A DNA stretch of 64,000 nucleotides, from NCBI RefSeq assembly GCF_000215745.1, contig NC_015663.1:2294001-2358000 (forward strand), given 5' to 3'. Below, piece after piece: positions 6,684 through 16,212 of the stretch. The notes under the pieces are model-generated. The model did not search any database and had not been told where the DNA came from. It saw only the letters and a list, made by a program, of their open reading frames with translations. Positions within the stretch are counted from its first letter, which is position 1. Each line of letters starts with the position of its first letter. The stretch is from Klebsiella aerogenes KCTC 2190. Its GTDB lineage: Bacteria; Pseudomonadota; Gammaproteobacteria; Enterobacterales; Enterobacteriaceae. The position numbers and the translations under genes are program-made.

Positions 6684-9290
6684 GTGTTGAAACTCGATGT
6701 CTCCGCGCGCCAGTTGACGGTGGGTAGATTGCCGGCGCTTATCAGCCTGGCTCTGATCTCGGCAAGCCTATGCACGCTGCCGAGCAGCTGGGCCGAAAAC
6801 TATTTTAACCCGGCCTTTTTATCTGACGATCCGTCGAAGATCGCCGATCTTTCCCACTTTGAGGATAATGGCCAGGCACCAGGGGTTTATCGGGTCGATG
6901 TCTACCTTAATGGCGCATTGTTGACGACGCGCGATATTGCTTTTCGTGCGAACCAGCAGTCTGCCGATGGATCAGGCCTTCGCGCGTGCCTGACACCTGA
7001 GATGCTCAACGGCATGAATGTGAATATCAGCGCATTTCCGCAGTTGGCGAAGGCCGCTGCGGGCGACTGCGTCGATCTTGCTGCTGCGATCCCTGCGGCT
7101 TCCAGCGTTTTTGACTTTAGCCAGCAGCGTCTCAATATCAGTATTCCGCAGGCGGCGCTAAACAACCAGGCGCGGGGCTATATTCCGCCACAAAACTGGG
7201 ATGAAGGTATCAATGCGTTGTTGCTCAACTATACGTTTACCGGCGCGAATAGCCGGGACCGCAGCGTTGGCGGCGGCAATAGCGATAGTTATTTCCTCGG
7301 CCTCAATAGCGGAGTAAATCTTGGCGCCTGGCGTTTACGTGATTACTCGACATGGAACTACAACAGCGATAATCAGCAACAGAAAAGCGACTGGCAGCAC
7401 ATCAGCACCTACGTTGAACGTGATGTGGCGGCGCTGAAAGGCGAGTTGACGGCGGGCGATAGCTACACCCCCGCGGGCGTTTTCGACAGCCTGCCGTTTC
7501 GTGGGCTACAGCTGGCGTCTGACGACAATATGCTGCCGGACAGCATGAAAGGCTTCGCGCCGACTATCCACGGCATCGCCAAAAGCAACGCTCAGGTGAC
7601 GATACGTCAGAACGGCTACACCATCGACCAGCGCTATGTACCGCCTGGCGCATTCACCATCGACGATCTCTATCCGACCTCCTCCAGCGGCGATCTCAAC
7701 GTCGAGATCAAGGAGTCCGACGGCAGCATCTCCAGCTATAACGTGCCTTATGCCGCCGTACCGGTTCTGCAACGCGAGGGGCGGGTGAAATATGCCGCCA
7801 CCGCGGCGACCTATCGCGGTGATAGCAGCCAGAAACGAGAGGTGAGTTTCGGCCAGGCGACCCTGATGTGGGGGTTGCCGCATGGCTTTACGCTGTACGG
7901 CGGAACGCAGTTTTCCTCCGATTACCGCGCCCTGGCGCTGGGCACTGGAGCTAACTTCGGCGACTGGGGGGCGATTTCCGTCGATCTTACGCAAGCCTAC
8001 AGTACGCTGGCGGATGAGAGCGAACATCAGGGGCAATCGCTGCGCTTTTTATATGCCAAATCCTTAAACGACCTGGGCACCCATTTTCAATTGTTGGGGT
8101 ATCGCTACTCAACCTCTGGTTTTTATACCCTTGATGATACCGCGTGGAAGCGGATGTCAGGCTATAACGACCCTCAGGAGGATGACGGCGATCGCGATAC
8201 TGGCGATGACTACAACCTGTATTACACCAAACGCGGCAAGGTACAGATCAACCTCTCTCAACAGTTCGGTCATTTTGGCTCACTGTATGTCACCGGTAGC
8301 CAACAGAGCTATTGGCACACCGATGAAACCAATAAATTACTGCAAATCGGCTACAGCGACACGCTGGCTGGGATCTCGTGGAGCCTGTCATATAGCAGTA
8401 GCCGCGCGCCCGGCGAGGAGGAACGCGACCAGGCGCTGGCGCTCAATCTTTCGCTACCGCTCAGCCAGTGGCTTTCTCACGGCGACGATATTACCCAGCG
8501 TCGTCATAACGTTTATGCGACGTTTTCCACCAGTAGCGATGGACACGGCGGCGTGACGCAAAATAGCGGTATCAGCGGCACGTTGTTGGATCAAAACAAC
8601 CTGAGCTATAGCGTCCAGCAGGGCTATCAGAATCAGGGGGTTGGCGCGAGCGGCTCCGCCAGCCTCGAATACGACGGGGCAAAGGGCAACCTGAATGTCG
8701 GCTACAACAACAGCAACCATGGTGATTATCGGCAACTGAACTATGGCCTCAGCGGCGGCATGGTTGCGCATGCTCATGGTCTGACCCTCAGCCAGCCGTT
8801 GGGCGACACCAATGTTCTTATCGCCGTGCCGGGGGCAGGGAATGTCAATATCGAAGATCAGCCGGGGATCCACACCGATGGCCGCGGCTACGCGGTGGTA
8901 CCGTATGCCACTACTTACCGCCAGAATCGCATGGCGCTGGACGTCAACTCGCTAAAAGACGATGTCGATATCGATGATGCGGTGATCAATGTCGTTCCCA
9001 CCCAAGGGGCGCTGGTGCTGGCCAACTTTACGGCACGGGTTGGCGAGCGAGCGCTGTTGACGTTAAGCCGTTACGGGAAACCGCTGCCGTTTGGCGCTAC
9101 GGTATCCATTGCTGGCGCGGCGGAAGAAGGCATCGTTGGCGACGATGGCGAAGTGTATCTCTCAGGCCTTAGCCCGCAGGGCACGCTGAAAGCACAATGG
9201 GGGCCGCAGCCTGACCAACAATGTCTCACTCATTATCATCTCCCTGACGTTAGCCAGCCTTTGGTGCGTCAGCATCTGGAATGTCGCTAA
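6684..9290 (+). CDS. bcfC: outer-membrane fimbrial usher (BcfC-like)
   Basis: 868 residues, GTG start at 6684. After an N-terminal signal peptide (LALISASLCTLPSSWA) the mature protein begins ENYFNPAFLSDDP, the usual usher N-terminal domain, with LNG and CLTPEMLNGM motifs. The large beta barrel and middle plug domain follow (LPDSMKGFAPTIHGIAKSN, then GAFTIDDLYPTSSSGDLNV). C-terminal domains end with TLKAQWG, LTHYHLP and a terminal CR. It forms the pore through which chaperone-subunit complexes are assembled. Length is typical for the family (about 850-880). The adhesin ATG directly follows its TAA. Confidence 0.93.
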   Translation: MLKLDVSARQLTVGRLPALISLALISASLCTLPSSWAENYFNPAFLSDDPSKIADLSHFEDNGQAPGVYRVDVYLNGALLTTRDIAFRANQQSADGSGLRACLTPEMLNGMNVNISAFPQLAKAAAGDCVDLAAAIPAASSVFDFSQQRLNISIPQAALNNQARGYIPPQNWDEGINALLLNYTFTGANSRDRSVGGGNSDSYFLGLNSGVNLGAWRLRDYSTWNYNSDNQQQKSDWQHISTYVERDVAALKGELTAGDSYTPAGVFDSLPFRGLQLASDDNMLPDSMKGFAPTIHGIAKSNAQVTIRQNGYTIDQRYVPPGAFTIDDLYPTSSSGDLNVEIKESDGSISSYNVPYAAVPVLQREGRVKYAATAATYRGDSSQKREVSFGQATLMWGLPHGFTLYGGTQFSSDYRALALGTGANFGDWGAISVDLTQAYSTLADESEHQGQSLRFLYAKSLNDLGTHFQLLGYRYSTSGFYTLDDTAWKRMSGYNDPQEDDGDRDTGDDYNLYYTKRGKVQINLSQQFGHFGSLYVTGSQQSYWHTDETNKLLQIGYSDTLAGISWSLSYSSSRAPGEEERDQALALNLSLPLSQWLSHGDDITQRRHNVYATFSTSSDGHGGVTQNSGISGTLLDQNNLSYSVQQGYQNQGVGASGSASLEYDGAKGNLNVGYNNSNHGDYRQLNYGLSGGMVAHAHGLTLSQPLGDTNVLIAVPGAGNVNIEDQPGIHTDGRGYAVVPYATTYRQNRMALDVNSLKDDVDIDDAVINVVPTQGALVLANFTARVGERALLTLSRYGKPLPFGATVSIAGAAEEGIVGDDGEVYLSGLSPQGTLKAQWGPQPDQQCLTHYHLPDVSQPLVRQHLECR

Positions 9291-10298
9291 ATGAAGCCTG
9301 TCTCTTTTCTTGTTCTGTTAATGGGGCTGCTGCTGGCCCGCGGTAGTCTGGCGGCCGTTTGCCAGAACACCAATGGCTCGCCCGCGACGGTCGATTATGA
9401 CCTGACGACGACGCTAACGGCGGCGCAAAATCAGGCCGGTACCACCACACAACTTAGTAAAAACCAGGATGTCAACGTGCAGGCGGTTTGTCCCTCCGGC
9501 TCTTCGGATTCGGGGCGGACGTATCGTTCGTATGTCGCTTCTTCATCGATAGTGGAAACCAACGGCGACTGGAAATATATGCAGCTGGATGGCGCCTATC
9601 TTGAAGGAGCAATGCGCATTGAAGATTCGGCGGCCGGGGAATTTTATCCACCAATGGATTATGTCTATATGGGCTATGACGCCAACGTTAACAACGGCTC
9701 GCCTTTTCCGGTACATGATTCGAATCTGGTATTCCAGCTTAAGGTTGTGAAGCCATTTATTGGCACGGTAAATATCGAGCCGAAGACCATGTTTAATGTC
9801 TATGTCACCACCTCCGGGGACGACCCGCTGAGTACCGTGGTATATAGCATTGTCTACAGCGGCAGCGTGACCGTGCCGCAAAGCTGCGAAATTAACGCCG
9901 GGCAAACCATTCTTGTGGATTTTGGCTCGCTGTACAGCGGCGGTTTCAATCGCGCCGGGGAAAAACCAACGGGTGTCCGTAAGAAAAGATTCACCGTGCC
10001 GGTGAAGTGCAGCGGGGTGGATTCGCAGGTCAACTTAAGTCTGCGGTTGATAGCCACCGCCGATAGCCACTTAAGCCAGGCTATTGCCTCCGACAATCCT
10101 GATGTTGGCGTGGTGGTTGAGAGCAGCGACGGCGCGGTATTAACGCCAAATGACGCCAGCAGCGTCGAGCCTTTCACGACGGATGAAAACGGACACGCGA
10201 CTATTTCCCTACAGGCGTATCCAGTCAGTACCACCGGCCAGACGCCGGCGGAGGGCGCCTTCACCGCGCTGGCTAACTTACGGGTGGATTTCGACTAA
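9291..10298 (+). CDS. bcfD: fimbrial tip adhesin (BcfD-like)
   Basis: 335 residues with signal peptide MKPVSFLVLLMGLLLARGSLA. Length fits a two-domain tip adhesin rather than a single pilin. The N-terminal ~165 residues (AAVCQNTNGSP ... VNIEPKTMFNVYV) would be the receptor-binding lectin domain. The C-terminal ~155 residues are a pilin domain starting PQSCEINAGQTILVDFGSLYSG. The C-terminus ALANLRVDFD matches a pilin final strand. It would sit at the fibre tip; the receptor cannot be told from sequence. Its start abuts the usher stop and its stop abuts the next start, so it is translated within a tightly packed operon. Confidence 0.85.
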   Translation: MKPVSFLVLLMGLLLARGSLAAVCQNTNGSPATVDYDLTTTLTAAQNQAGTTTQLSKNQDVNVQAVCPSGSSDSGRTYRSYVASSSIVETNGDWKYMQLDGAYLEGAMRIEDSAAGEFYPPMDYVYMGYDANVNNGSPFPVHDSNLVFQLKVVKPFIGTVNIEPKTMFNVYVTTSGDDPLSTVVYSIVYSGSVTVPQSCEINAGQTILVDFGSLYSGGFNRAGEKPTGVRKKRFTVPVKCSGVDSQVNLSLRLIATADSHLSQAIASDNPDVGVVVESSDGAVLTPNDASSVEPFTTDENGHATISLQAYPVSTTGQTPAEGAFTALANLRVDFD

Positions 10299-10835
10299 AT
10301 GCGCCTGATTCGTTACTTCTTCTTATTGATCCTGCTATGCGGCAGCGGTTGCTATGCCGACGATAGCGGCTACAACCTGGAATTTACCGGGACCATTGTC
10401 GCGCAAACCTGCGATATCGAAATTTCCAGCCTCAGCCAGAGTATCGATTTAGGTCAGTTCTCAGTGGAGGATTTCCCCTCTACCGGTACGACGACGAAGT
10501 TTAAGCCGTTCAACATCAACCTGAAAAACTGCTCGCGCGGCATTACCGGCAGCAAAATCTGGTTTACCGGCACTGCCGACAGCGACAACCCGGCGCTGCT
10601 GGCATTGAGCGATACCGGCATGGGTAGCGAAAAAATGCTGGCAAGCGGCGTTGGCGTGGAGATCCTTGATGAGGACCAGGATGCGGTCAGCATCAATAAC
10701 ACCAGTTCGGTGGTCTACCCGCTGAAAACGGGCCGCAATACCTTATCGTTCTATATCCGCTACAAATCTACCCGGCCAACCGTGACCTCCGGCAATGCGA
10801 CGGCGGTGATGTATTTCGACCTGCAATATGAATAG
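10299..10835 (+). CDS. bcfE: fimbrial minor subunit (BcfE-like)
   Basis: 178 residues. Signal peptide MRLIRYFFLLILLCGSGCYA is followed by a pilin domain: GYNLEFTGTIVAQTCDIEI (donor strand and first Cys), KNCSRGITGSKIWFTG (second Cys), and the final strand AVMYFDLQYE. Such subunits form the tip fibrillum or adaptors between rod and adhesin. The next gene's ATG lies in the last codons, in the overlap ATGAATAG. Confidence 0.85.
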   Translation: MRLIRYFFLLILLCGSGCYADDSGYNLEFTGTIVAQTCDIEISSLSQSIDLGQFSVEDFPSTGTTTKFKPFNINLKNCSRGITGSKIWFTGTADSDNPALLALSDTGMGSEKMLASGVGVEILDEDQDAVSINNTSSVVYPLKTGRNTLSFYIRYKSTRPTVTSGNATAVMYFDLQYE

Positions 10836-11364
10836 GCGCGCGGCAATGATTAAAAAACTGTACCTCTGCTGGGGGCTGGCTCTGGTGGCAAGCGGTGCGC
10901 TGGCCCATGACGGCCGGGTCTACGTCACCGGAACCATTACCGACAACACCTGCACGCTGTCGCCGGATTCCGAGAACATTCAGGTCGATATGGGAACCGT
11001 TAGTAACCGCCAGTTTTATCAGGCAGGCGCCGGCGCGGAGTGGCAGCCTTTTTCGATCACGCTACAAAATTGCGGCAGCACCGCCAGCGGCGTAACGGTG
11101 AGCTTTAGCGGTACCAGCGATCCGCAAGATGGCGATTTGTTTGCGGTGAATACCGGAGCGGATACCGCAAGCGGTATAGGAATTGCGCTCTATGACAAGA
11201 ATAAACAGCAAATCGCGCCGGGGGCGCAGAGCGATGTGCTGGCGCTAACCGCGGGCGCCGCGTCCGAACGTTTACAGTTTTATGCCCGCTATGTGGCTGA
11301 TGGCGCCCCGGTGGCGCCGGGGGCTGCCGATGCTTCCGCGACTTTCGTACTGAGTTATGAATAG
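10828..11364 (+). CDS. bcfF: fimbrial minor subunit (BcfF-like)
   Basis: 178 residues from ATG 10828, which overlaps the previous gene by 8 bases; an internal ATG at 10846 (MIKKLYLCWG) is an alternative start giving a more ordinary signal peptide. The mature part begins after GALA with HDGRVYVTGTITDNTCTL, has a second Cys in LQNCGST, and ends ASATFVLSYE. It resembles the preceding subunit in size and layout, so the two probably arose by duplication. Its end overlaps the second chaperone with the same ATGAATAG junction. Confidence 0.85.
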   Translation: MNRRAAMIKKLYLCWGLALVASGALAHDGRVYVTGTITDNTCTLSPDSENIQVDMGTVSNRQFYQAGAGAEWQPFSITLQNCGSTASGVTVSFSGTSDPQDGDLFAVNTGADTASGIGIALYDKNKQQIAPGAQSDVLALTAGAASERLQFYARYVADGAPVAPGAADASATFVLSYE

Positions 11365-12055
11365 ACGACTTTTCTACTGGCCAGGGCTCTGGCTGCTGCC
11401 CGTAGCAATAAGCCATGCAGGCGTGGTGATTGGTGGCACGCGCTTTATTTATCACGCCGAGCGGACGACGCTGAGCGTTCCGCTGCGCAATACCTCGGAT
11501 AGTGACTGGCTGGTGGACAGCCACGTACTGAGCGGTGGACGCTGGCCAGGGGCCGATGATTTGTCGCCCCGAAAACCGCCATTCGTGGTCACGCCGCCGC
11601 TCTTTTTATTGCGCGCAGGCCAGGAGAACACACTGCGTGTCGCATGGAGCGGCGAGGCGCTGGCGCGGGACCGTGAAAGCTTGTTTACGCTGAGCATTGC
11701 CGCTATTCCATCGGGAAAAACCGGCGCCAATAGCGTGCAGATGGCATTTCGCTCGGCGTTAAAACTGATTTATCGACCTGTGGGGCTAATCGGCGATCCG
11801 CAGCAGGCCTATCGTCATCTGGTCTGGAACTTAACGGCGGATGGGCTGACGGTACGTAATTCAGGACCCTATTACGTCACCCTCTTTTCAATCCGCGTCA
11901 ACGGTACGCCGATCGACGCTGCCGGTGTGGTCGCGCCGTTTTCTACCCGCCGCACAGACTGGTGTCGACAAACGACGCGCTGCGCCGTGCGGTGGCAAAG
12001 CCTCAACGATGCCGGGGGCGTGATGCCGCCGGTCACGGTAACGATACAACGGTGA
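11357..12055 (+). CDS. bcfG: second periplasmic fimbrial chaperone (BcfG-like)
   Basis: 232 residues with signal peptide MNRRLFYWPGLWLLPVAISHA. PapD-family marks are GGTRFIYHAERTTLSVPLRN with the conserved Arg, FRSALKLIYRP with the conserved Lys, and RNSGPYYVTLFSIRVNG. It differs clearly from the first chaperone, and its C-terminal domain has two cysteines (DWCRQTTRCAVRW) that could form a disulfide. A second chaperone next to a DsbA-like gene is characteristic of the bcf-type cluster. It may serve particular minor subunits (inference). Confidence 0.86.
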   Translation: MNRRLFYWPGLWLLPVAISHAGVVIGGTRFIYHAERTTLSVPLRNTSDSDWLVDSHVLSGGRWPGADDLSPRKPPFVVTPPLFLLRAGQENTLRVAWSGEALARDRESLFTLSIAAIPSGKTGANSVQMAFRSALKLIYRPVGLIGDPQQAYRHLVWNLTADGLTVRNSGPYYVTLFSIRVNGTPIDAAGVVAPFSTRRTDWCRQTTRCAVRWQSLNDAGGVMPPVTVTIQR

Positions 12056-12113
12056 TGACGATTTTATTCTGCCCCTGTGGGCATCCCCTGAACTTAATAA
12101 TGAGAACTCAATA

Positions 12114-12953
12114 ATGCGCAAACTTTCCTGTAAATCGGCGGCGTGGCTAGCGCTTGGCGGCATCATCTCTTTTTCCTCGTTGGCGGCGAAGACCGACCCG
12201 GCGGTAGGTGATATTGGGCCGACCGCTGAGGCGTATATCGCCAGCCATCCGGATAAAGTTGGCGAAGCGGTAGCGACCTATCTGGCGGATCATCCCGAAT
12301 TCCTGATTGCCGCCAGCGAAACGCTACATCAGCGCCAGCAGGTTGCCCAGAAGCAGGCTTATGTGCAGCTGGCGCTGCAGTACCGCTCTGAGCTGCTGAG
12401 CGACAGCTCTCCCTCCGTTGGCCCGGCGGATGCTAAAGCGGCGGTGGTGATGTTTTTTGACTACCAGTGTTCCTGGTGCAGCAAGATGTCGCCCGTGGTG
12501 GAAGCGATGGTGAAATCGAATCCTGATACGCGTTTTATCTTTAAAGAGTTTCCGATCTTTTCATCCCGCTGGCCGGTGTCTGGTTTGGCGGCGAGAATCG
12601 GCGAACAGGTGTGGCTGAACGATGGCGGGGCAAAGTATTTGGCCTGGCATAATGCCCTGTACGCCACGGGTAAAGTGGAGGGACAGCTCACCGAGCAGGA
12701 TGTTTACGCGCTGGCGTCGCACTATCTCACCCAGCCGCAGATTAGGGCGGTTAAAACTGCCCAGCAGAGCGGGGCGGTACATGATGCGCTGCTGAGCAAT
12801 CAGGCGCTGGCGCAGCATATGAACTTTTCCGGAACCCCGGCTTTTGTGGTGATGCCGCAGGCAGCGGCTCCGGATGCCGGGCGTATCTCGGTAGTGCCGG
12901 GCAGCACGTCGCAGGATGCGTTGCAGATGGCAATTCAGAAAGCTAAAGGTTAA
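12114..12953 (+). CDS. bcfH: periplasmic thioredoxin-fold thiol:disulfide protein (BcfH-like)
   Basis: 279 residues. A signal peptide ending SSLAA is followed by a ~90-residue alpha-helical N-terminal segment (TAEAYIASHPDKVGEAVATYL ... QQVAQKQ) like the oligomerisation stalks of ScsC/BcfH proteins. The DsbA-type domain then has the CSWC active site (FFDYQCSWCSKM) and the cis-proline loop FSGTPAFVV. Salmonella BcfH is a trimeric oxidase/isomerase; the same role in folding fimbrial subunits or adhesin is likely here. It lies 58 bases after the second chaperone in the same direction. Confidence 0.85.
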   Translation: MRKLSCKSAAWLALGGIISFSSLAAKTDPAVGDIGPTAEAYIASHPDKVGEAVATYLADHPEFLIAASETLHQRQQVAQKQAYVQLALQYRSELLSDSSPSVGPADAKAAVVMFFDYQCSWCSKMSPVVEAMVKSNPDTRFIFKEFPIFSSRWPVSGLAARIGEQVWLNDGGAKYLAWHNALYATGKVEGQLTEQDVYALASHYLTQPQIRAVKTAQQSGAVHDALLSNQALAQHMNFSGTPAFVVMPQAAAPDAGRISVVPGSTSQDALQMAIQKAKG

Positions 12954-13012
12954 GTCTCAGCACCGGGGCACTGTACCCGGTTATCAGCTTCCTCAGACCG
13001 AGGATTTGGCGT

Positions 13013-13303
13013 ATGCAATTCAAGAAAGGCTGGTTAGGGCTGGCGGCCATTTCACTGTTCACAATTGGCGGCGCGCGGGCTCACACTGCCGGTAATATCC
13101 AATTTTTTGGCAATGTAGTTACTGAAAGTTGCTGGAACGAAACGGAAAGTAGCGAGATTTTGTGCCAGCGCGCCGATCGCATCGAACGCCACGTGATTGT
13201 GGAAAATATCACCACTTCGCTGGCTTCGGCTTACGCAACGGTGGAGAAAAGTTATCTCGATGCCGACAAGCAGCTCACTCTGCTGCGGGTGGTCTATGAT
13301 TAA
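13013..13303 (+). CDS. miniature pilin-like secreted protein, function unknown
   Basis: 96 residues, with a signal peptide (MQFKKGWLGLAAISLFTIGGARA) giving a mature chain of only ~73. It begins TAGNIQFFGNVVTESCWNE, which closely resembles a pilin first strand and first Cys, has a second Cys (SEILCQR) only 14 residues later, and ends LTLLRVVYD like a pilin last strand. The middle of a normal pilin (about 80 residues) is missing. It lies 59 bases after the DsbA-like gene, so it may be the last gene of the fimbrial operon. It could be a decayed pilin, a chain terminator or a regulator of assembly; none is proven. Confidence 0.65.
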   Translation: MQFKKGWLGLAAISLFTIGGARAHTAGNIQFFGNVVTESCWNETESSEILCQRADRIERHVIVENITTSLASAYATVEKSYLDADKQLTLLRVVYD

Positions 13304-13423
13304 CAAATATCGATAAAGATCGGAAAAAGCGATTCTAATGGCAATTTAAATCTGTTTTTTTCGATGTGTTTGCGGCTGTATCATACTTTTATCGAGTTAT
13401 TGACCAATAAGGTGAGAGTAAAA

Positions 13424-14596
13424 GTGAAACATCTGCAACGATTTTTCAGTAGCGATGCTTCCGGGGGCATTATTCTAATCTGCGCCGCCGCACTGGCGAT
13501 GATGATGGCCAATAGCAGCGTCACCAGCGGTCTGTATCATGCTTTTTTAGATACCCCGGTACAGCTGCGCGTCGGCGCGCTGGAAATTAACAAAAACATG
13601 CTGTTGTGGATCAACGATGCGCTAATGGCGGTGTTTTTCCTGTTAATTGGCCTGGAGGTGAAGCGTGAGATGATCCAGGGGGCGCTCGCCAGCCGCCGTC
13701 AGGCGGTGTTCCCGGTGGTTGCCGCGATTGGCGGCATGGTGGTGCCAGCGCTTATCTATTTAGCCTTCAATGCCCAGGATCCCGTTGCGCGGGAAGGGTG
13801 GGCTATCCCGGCGGCGACCGATATCGCCTTTGCGCTTGGCGTTTTGGCGCTATTAGGCAACCGGGTACCAACGGCGTTGAAAATTTTCCTGATGGCGCTG
13901 GCTATTATTGATGACCTCGGGGCGATTGTGATTATCGCGCTGTTTTATACCAACGATCTGTCGGTACTGTCGTTGGCCGTCGCCGCTGGCGCGATTGTGG
14001 TACTGGCGGCGCTCAATCTCTGCGGCGTGCGGCGCACCGGTATCTATATCCTGGTTGGTGCGGTGCTGTGGACGGCAGTACTGAAATCCGGCGTACATGC
14101 GACCCTGGCGGGGGTTATCGTCGGCTTTATGATCCCGTTGAAGGAGCAGAATGGTAAATCGCCAGCGAAGCAGCTTGAGCATGTGCTGCATCCGTGGGTT
14201 GCGTTTCTAATCCTGCCGCTGTTCGCTTTTGCCAATGCCGGGGTTTCGCTGCAGGGCGTCACGTTCGCAGGGCTGACTTCGCTGCTGCCTCTGGGGATTA
14301 TTGCCGGGCTGTTTGTCGGTAAGCCGCTTGGCATTAGCCTGTTCTGCTGGCTGGCGCTGAAGTTTAAGTGGGCCTCGTTGCCGCCAGGAACCCGCTTCCC
14401 GCAGATTATGGCGGTCGGCGTACTGTGCGGAATCGGCTTCACCATGTCGATTTTCATCGCCACGCTCGCCTTCAGTAGCGTTGACCCCGGATTGATCAAC
14501 TGGGCCAAGCTGGGCATTCTGATCGGGTCGATTCTGTCAGCCATCATTGGCTACATGATTCTGCGTAAGCGCGTAACGGATCCTCACAGCGTGTAA
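13424..14596 (+). CDS. nhaA: Na+/H+ antiporter NhaA
   Basis: 390 residues from GTG 13424 ([15 protein letters not shown]), the same non-ATG start used by E. coli nhaA (388 aa). GGTGAGAG lies upstream as RBS. Twelve membrane segments are expected. The key acidic residues are visible in [11 protein letters not shown] (Asp133 in E. coli) and AIIDDLGAI (Asp163/164), and the lysine in FVGKPLGI. It exports Na+ in exchange for protons at alkaline pH or high salt. The nhaR activator follows, as in E. coli, and in that organism it switches nhaA on in response to Na+. Confidence 0.97.
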   Translation: MKHLQRFFSSDASGGIILICAAALAMMMANSSVTSGLYHAFLDTPVQLRVGALEINKNMLLWINDALMAVFFLLIGLEVKREMIQGALASRRQAVFPVVAAIGGMVVPALIYLAFNAQDPVAREGWAIPAATDIAFALGVLALLGNRVPTALKIFLMALAIIDDLGAIVIIALFYTNDLSVLSLAVAAGAIVVLAALNLCGVRRTGIYILVGAVLWTAVLKSGVHATLAGVIVGFMIPLKEQNGKSPAKQLEHVLHPWVAFLILPLFAFANAGVSLQGVTFAGLTSLLPLGIIAGLFVGKPLGISLFCWLALKFKWASLPPGTRFPQIMAVGVLCGIGFTMSIFIATLAFSSVDPGLINWAKLGILIGSILSAIIGYMILRKRVTDPHSV

Positions 14597-14604
14597 CATC
14601 ATCG

Positions 14605-14624
14605 GGAGAGCCTGCGGGCTCTCC
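14605..14624 (+). other. intercistronic hairpin between nhaA and nhaR
   Basis: GGAGAGCC pairs with GGCTCTCC around a TGCG loop. There is no T-run, so it is more likely an RNA-stability or partial termination structure than a full terminator. Confidence 0.6.
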
Positions 14625-14646
14625 GGGGCATATCAGGGAGAGAAGC

Positions 14647-15546
14647 ATGTCGCATATCAATTACAACCATTTGTACTACTTCTGGCACGTCTATCGGGAA
14701 GGCTCGGTCGTCGGCGCCGCCGAGGCGCTGTATCTGACGCCGCAGACGATTACCGGGCAGATTAAGGCGTTGGAAGAACGATTACAGGGCAAACTCTTTA
14801 AACGTAAAGGACGAGGCCTGGAACCCAGTGAGCTGGGAGAGCTGGTGTTTCGCTACGCGGATCGCATGTTCACCCTGAGCCAGGAGATGCTCGATATCGT
14901 CAATTATCGCAAAGAGTCGAACCTGCTGTTTGATGTCGGTGTCGCCGATGCGCTATCCAAGCGGCTGGTGAGCGGCGTTCTGGATGCGGCGGTAGTAGAA
15001 GATGAACAAATTCACCTGCGCTGTTTTGAATCCACCCACGAGATGCTGCTGGAGCAACTGAGCCAGCATAAGCTGGATATGATTATCTCGGATTGCCCGA
15101 TTGATTCAACCCAGCAGGAAGGGCTGTTCTCGGTGAAAATCGGTGAATGCGGGGTGAGCTTCTGGTGTATGAACCCGCCGCCGGAAAAACCGTTTCCCGC
15201 CTGTCTTGAGGAACGTCGTCTGCTCATTCCCGGTCGCCGTTCCATGCTCGGGCGCAAATTGCTGAACTGGTTTAATTCGCAGGGGCTGCAGGTGGAAATT
15301 CTCGGCGAGTTCGACGATGCGGCGCTTATGAAAGCCTTCGGCGCGGCGCATAATGCGATTTTTGTGGCGCCAACCCTCTATGCTCACGATTTCTATGCCG
15401 ATGAGTCGATTGTTGAAATTGGCCGCATGGAAAACGTGATGGAGGAGTATCACGCTATTTTTGCCGAGCGAATGATTCAGCATCCCGCGGTACAGCGTAT
15501 CTGCAACCGCGATTATTCATCGCTATTTGCGCAGCCGCAAAACTAA
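14647..15546 (+). CDS. nhaR: LysR-type activator NhaR
   Basis: 299 residues (E. coli NhaR is 301). The N-terminal winged HTH reads [20 protein letters not shown] then [19 protein letters not shown]. The rest is the LysR effector domain ([31 protein letters not shown]). It activates nhaA in response to Na+ in E. coli and also acts on other genes. The start is ATG 14647 with AGGGAGAG upstream. A bidirectional terminator follows. Confidence 0.96.
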   Translation: MSHINYNHLYYFWHVYREGSVVGAAEALYLTPQTITGQIKALEERLQGKLFKRKGRGLEPSELGELVFRYADRMFTLSQEMLDIVNYRKESNLLFDVGVADALSKRLVSGVLDAAVVEDEQIHLRCFESTHEMLLEQLSQHKLDMIISDCPIDSTQQEGLFSVKIGECGVSFWCMNPPPEKPFPACLEERRLLIPGRRSMLGRKLLNWFNSQGLQVEILGEFDDAALMKAFGAAHNAIFVAPTLYAHDFYADESIVEIGRMENVMEEYHAIFAERMIQHPAVQRICNRDYSSLFAQPQN

Positions 15547-15567
15547 GTACCGGCAAACAACAGACAT

Positions 15568-15597
15568 AAAAAAACCCGCTTTCGCGGGTTTTTTTAA
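15568..15597. terminator. bidirectional terminator between nhaR and rpsT
   Basis: AAACCCGC / GCGGGTTT stem with a short TTTC loop, A-run on the left and T-run on the right, so it can end both the nhaR transcript (+) and the rpsT transcript (-). Confidence 0.92.
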
Positions 15598-15618
15598 CAA
15601 AGTTCAGCAAGCGGGCGA

Positions 15619-16212
<594 letters not shown>

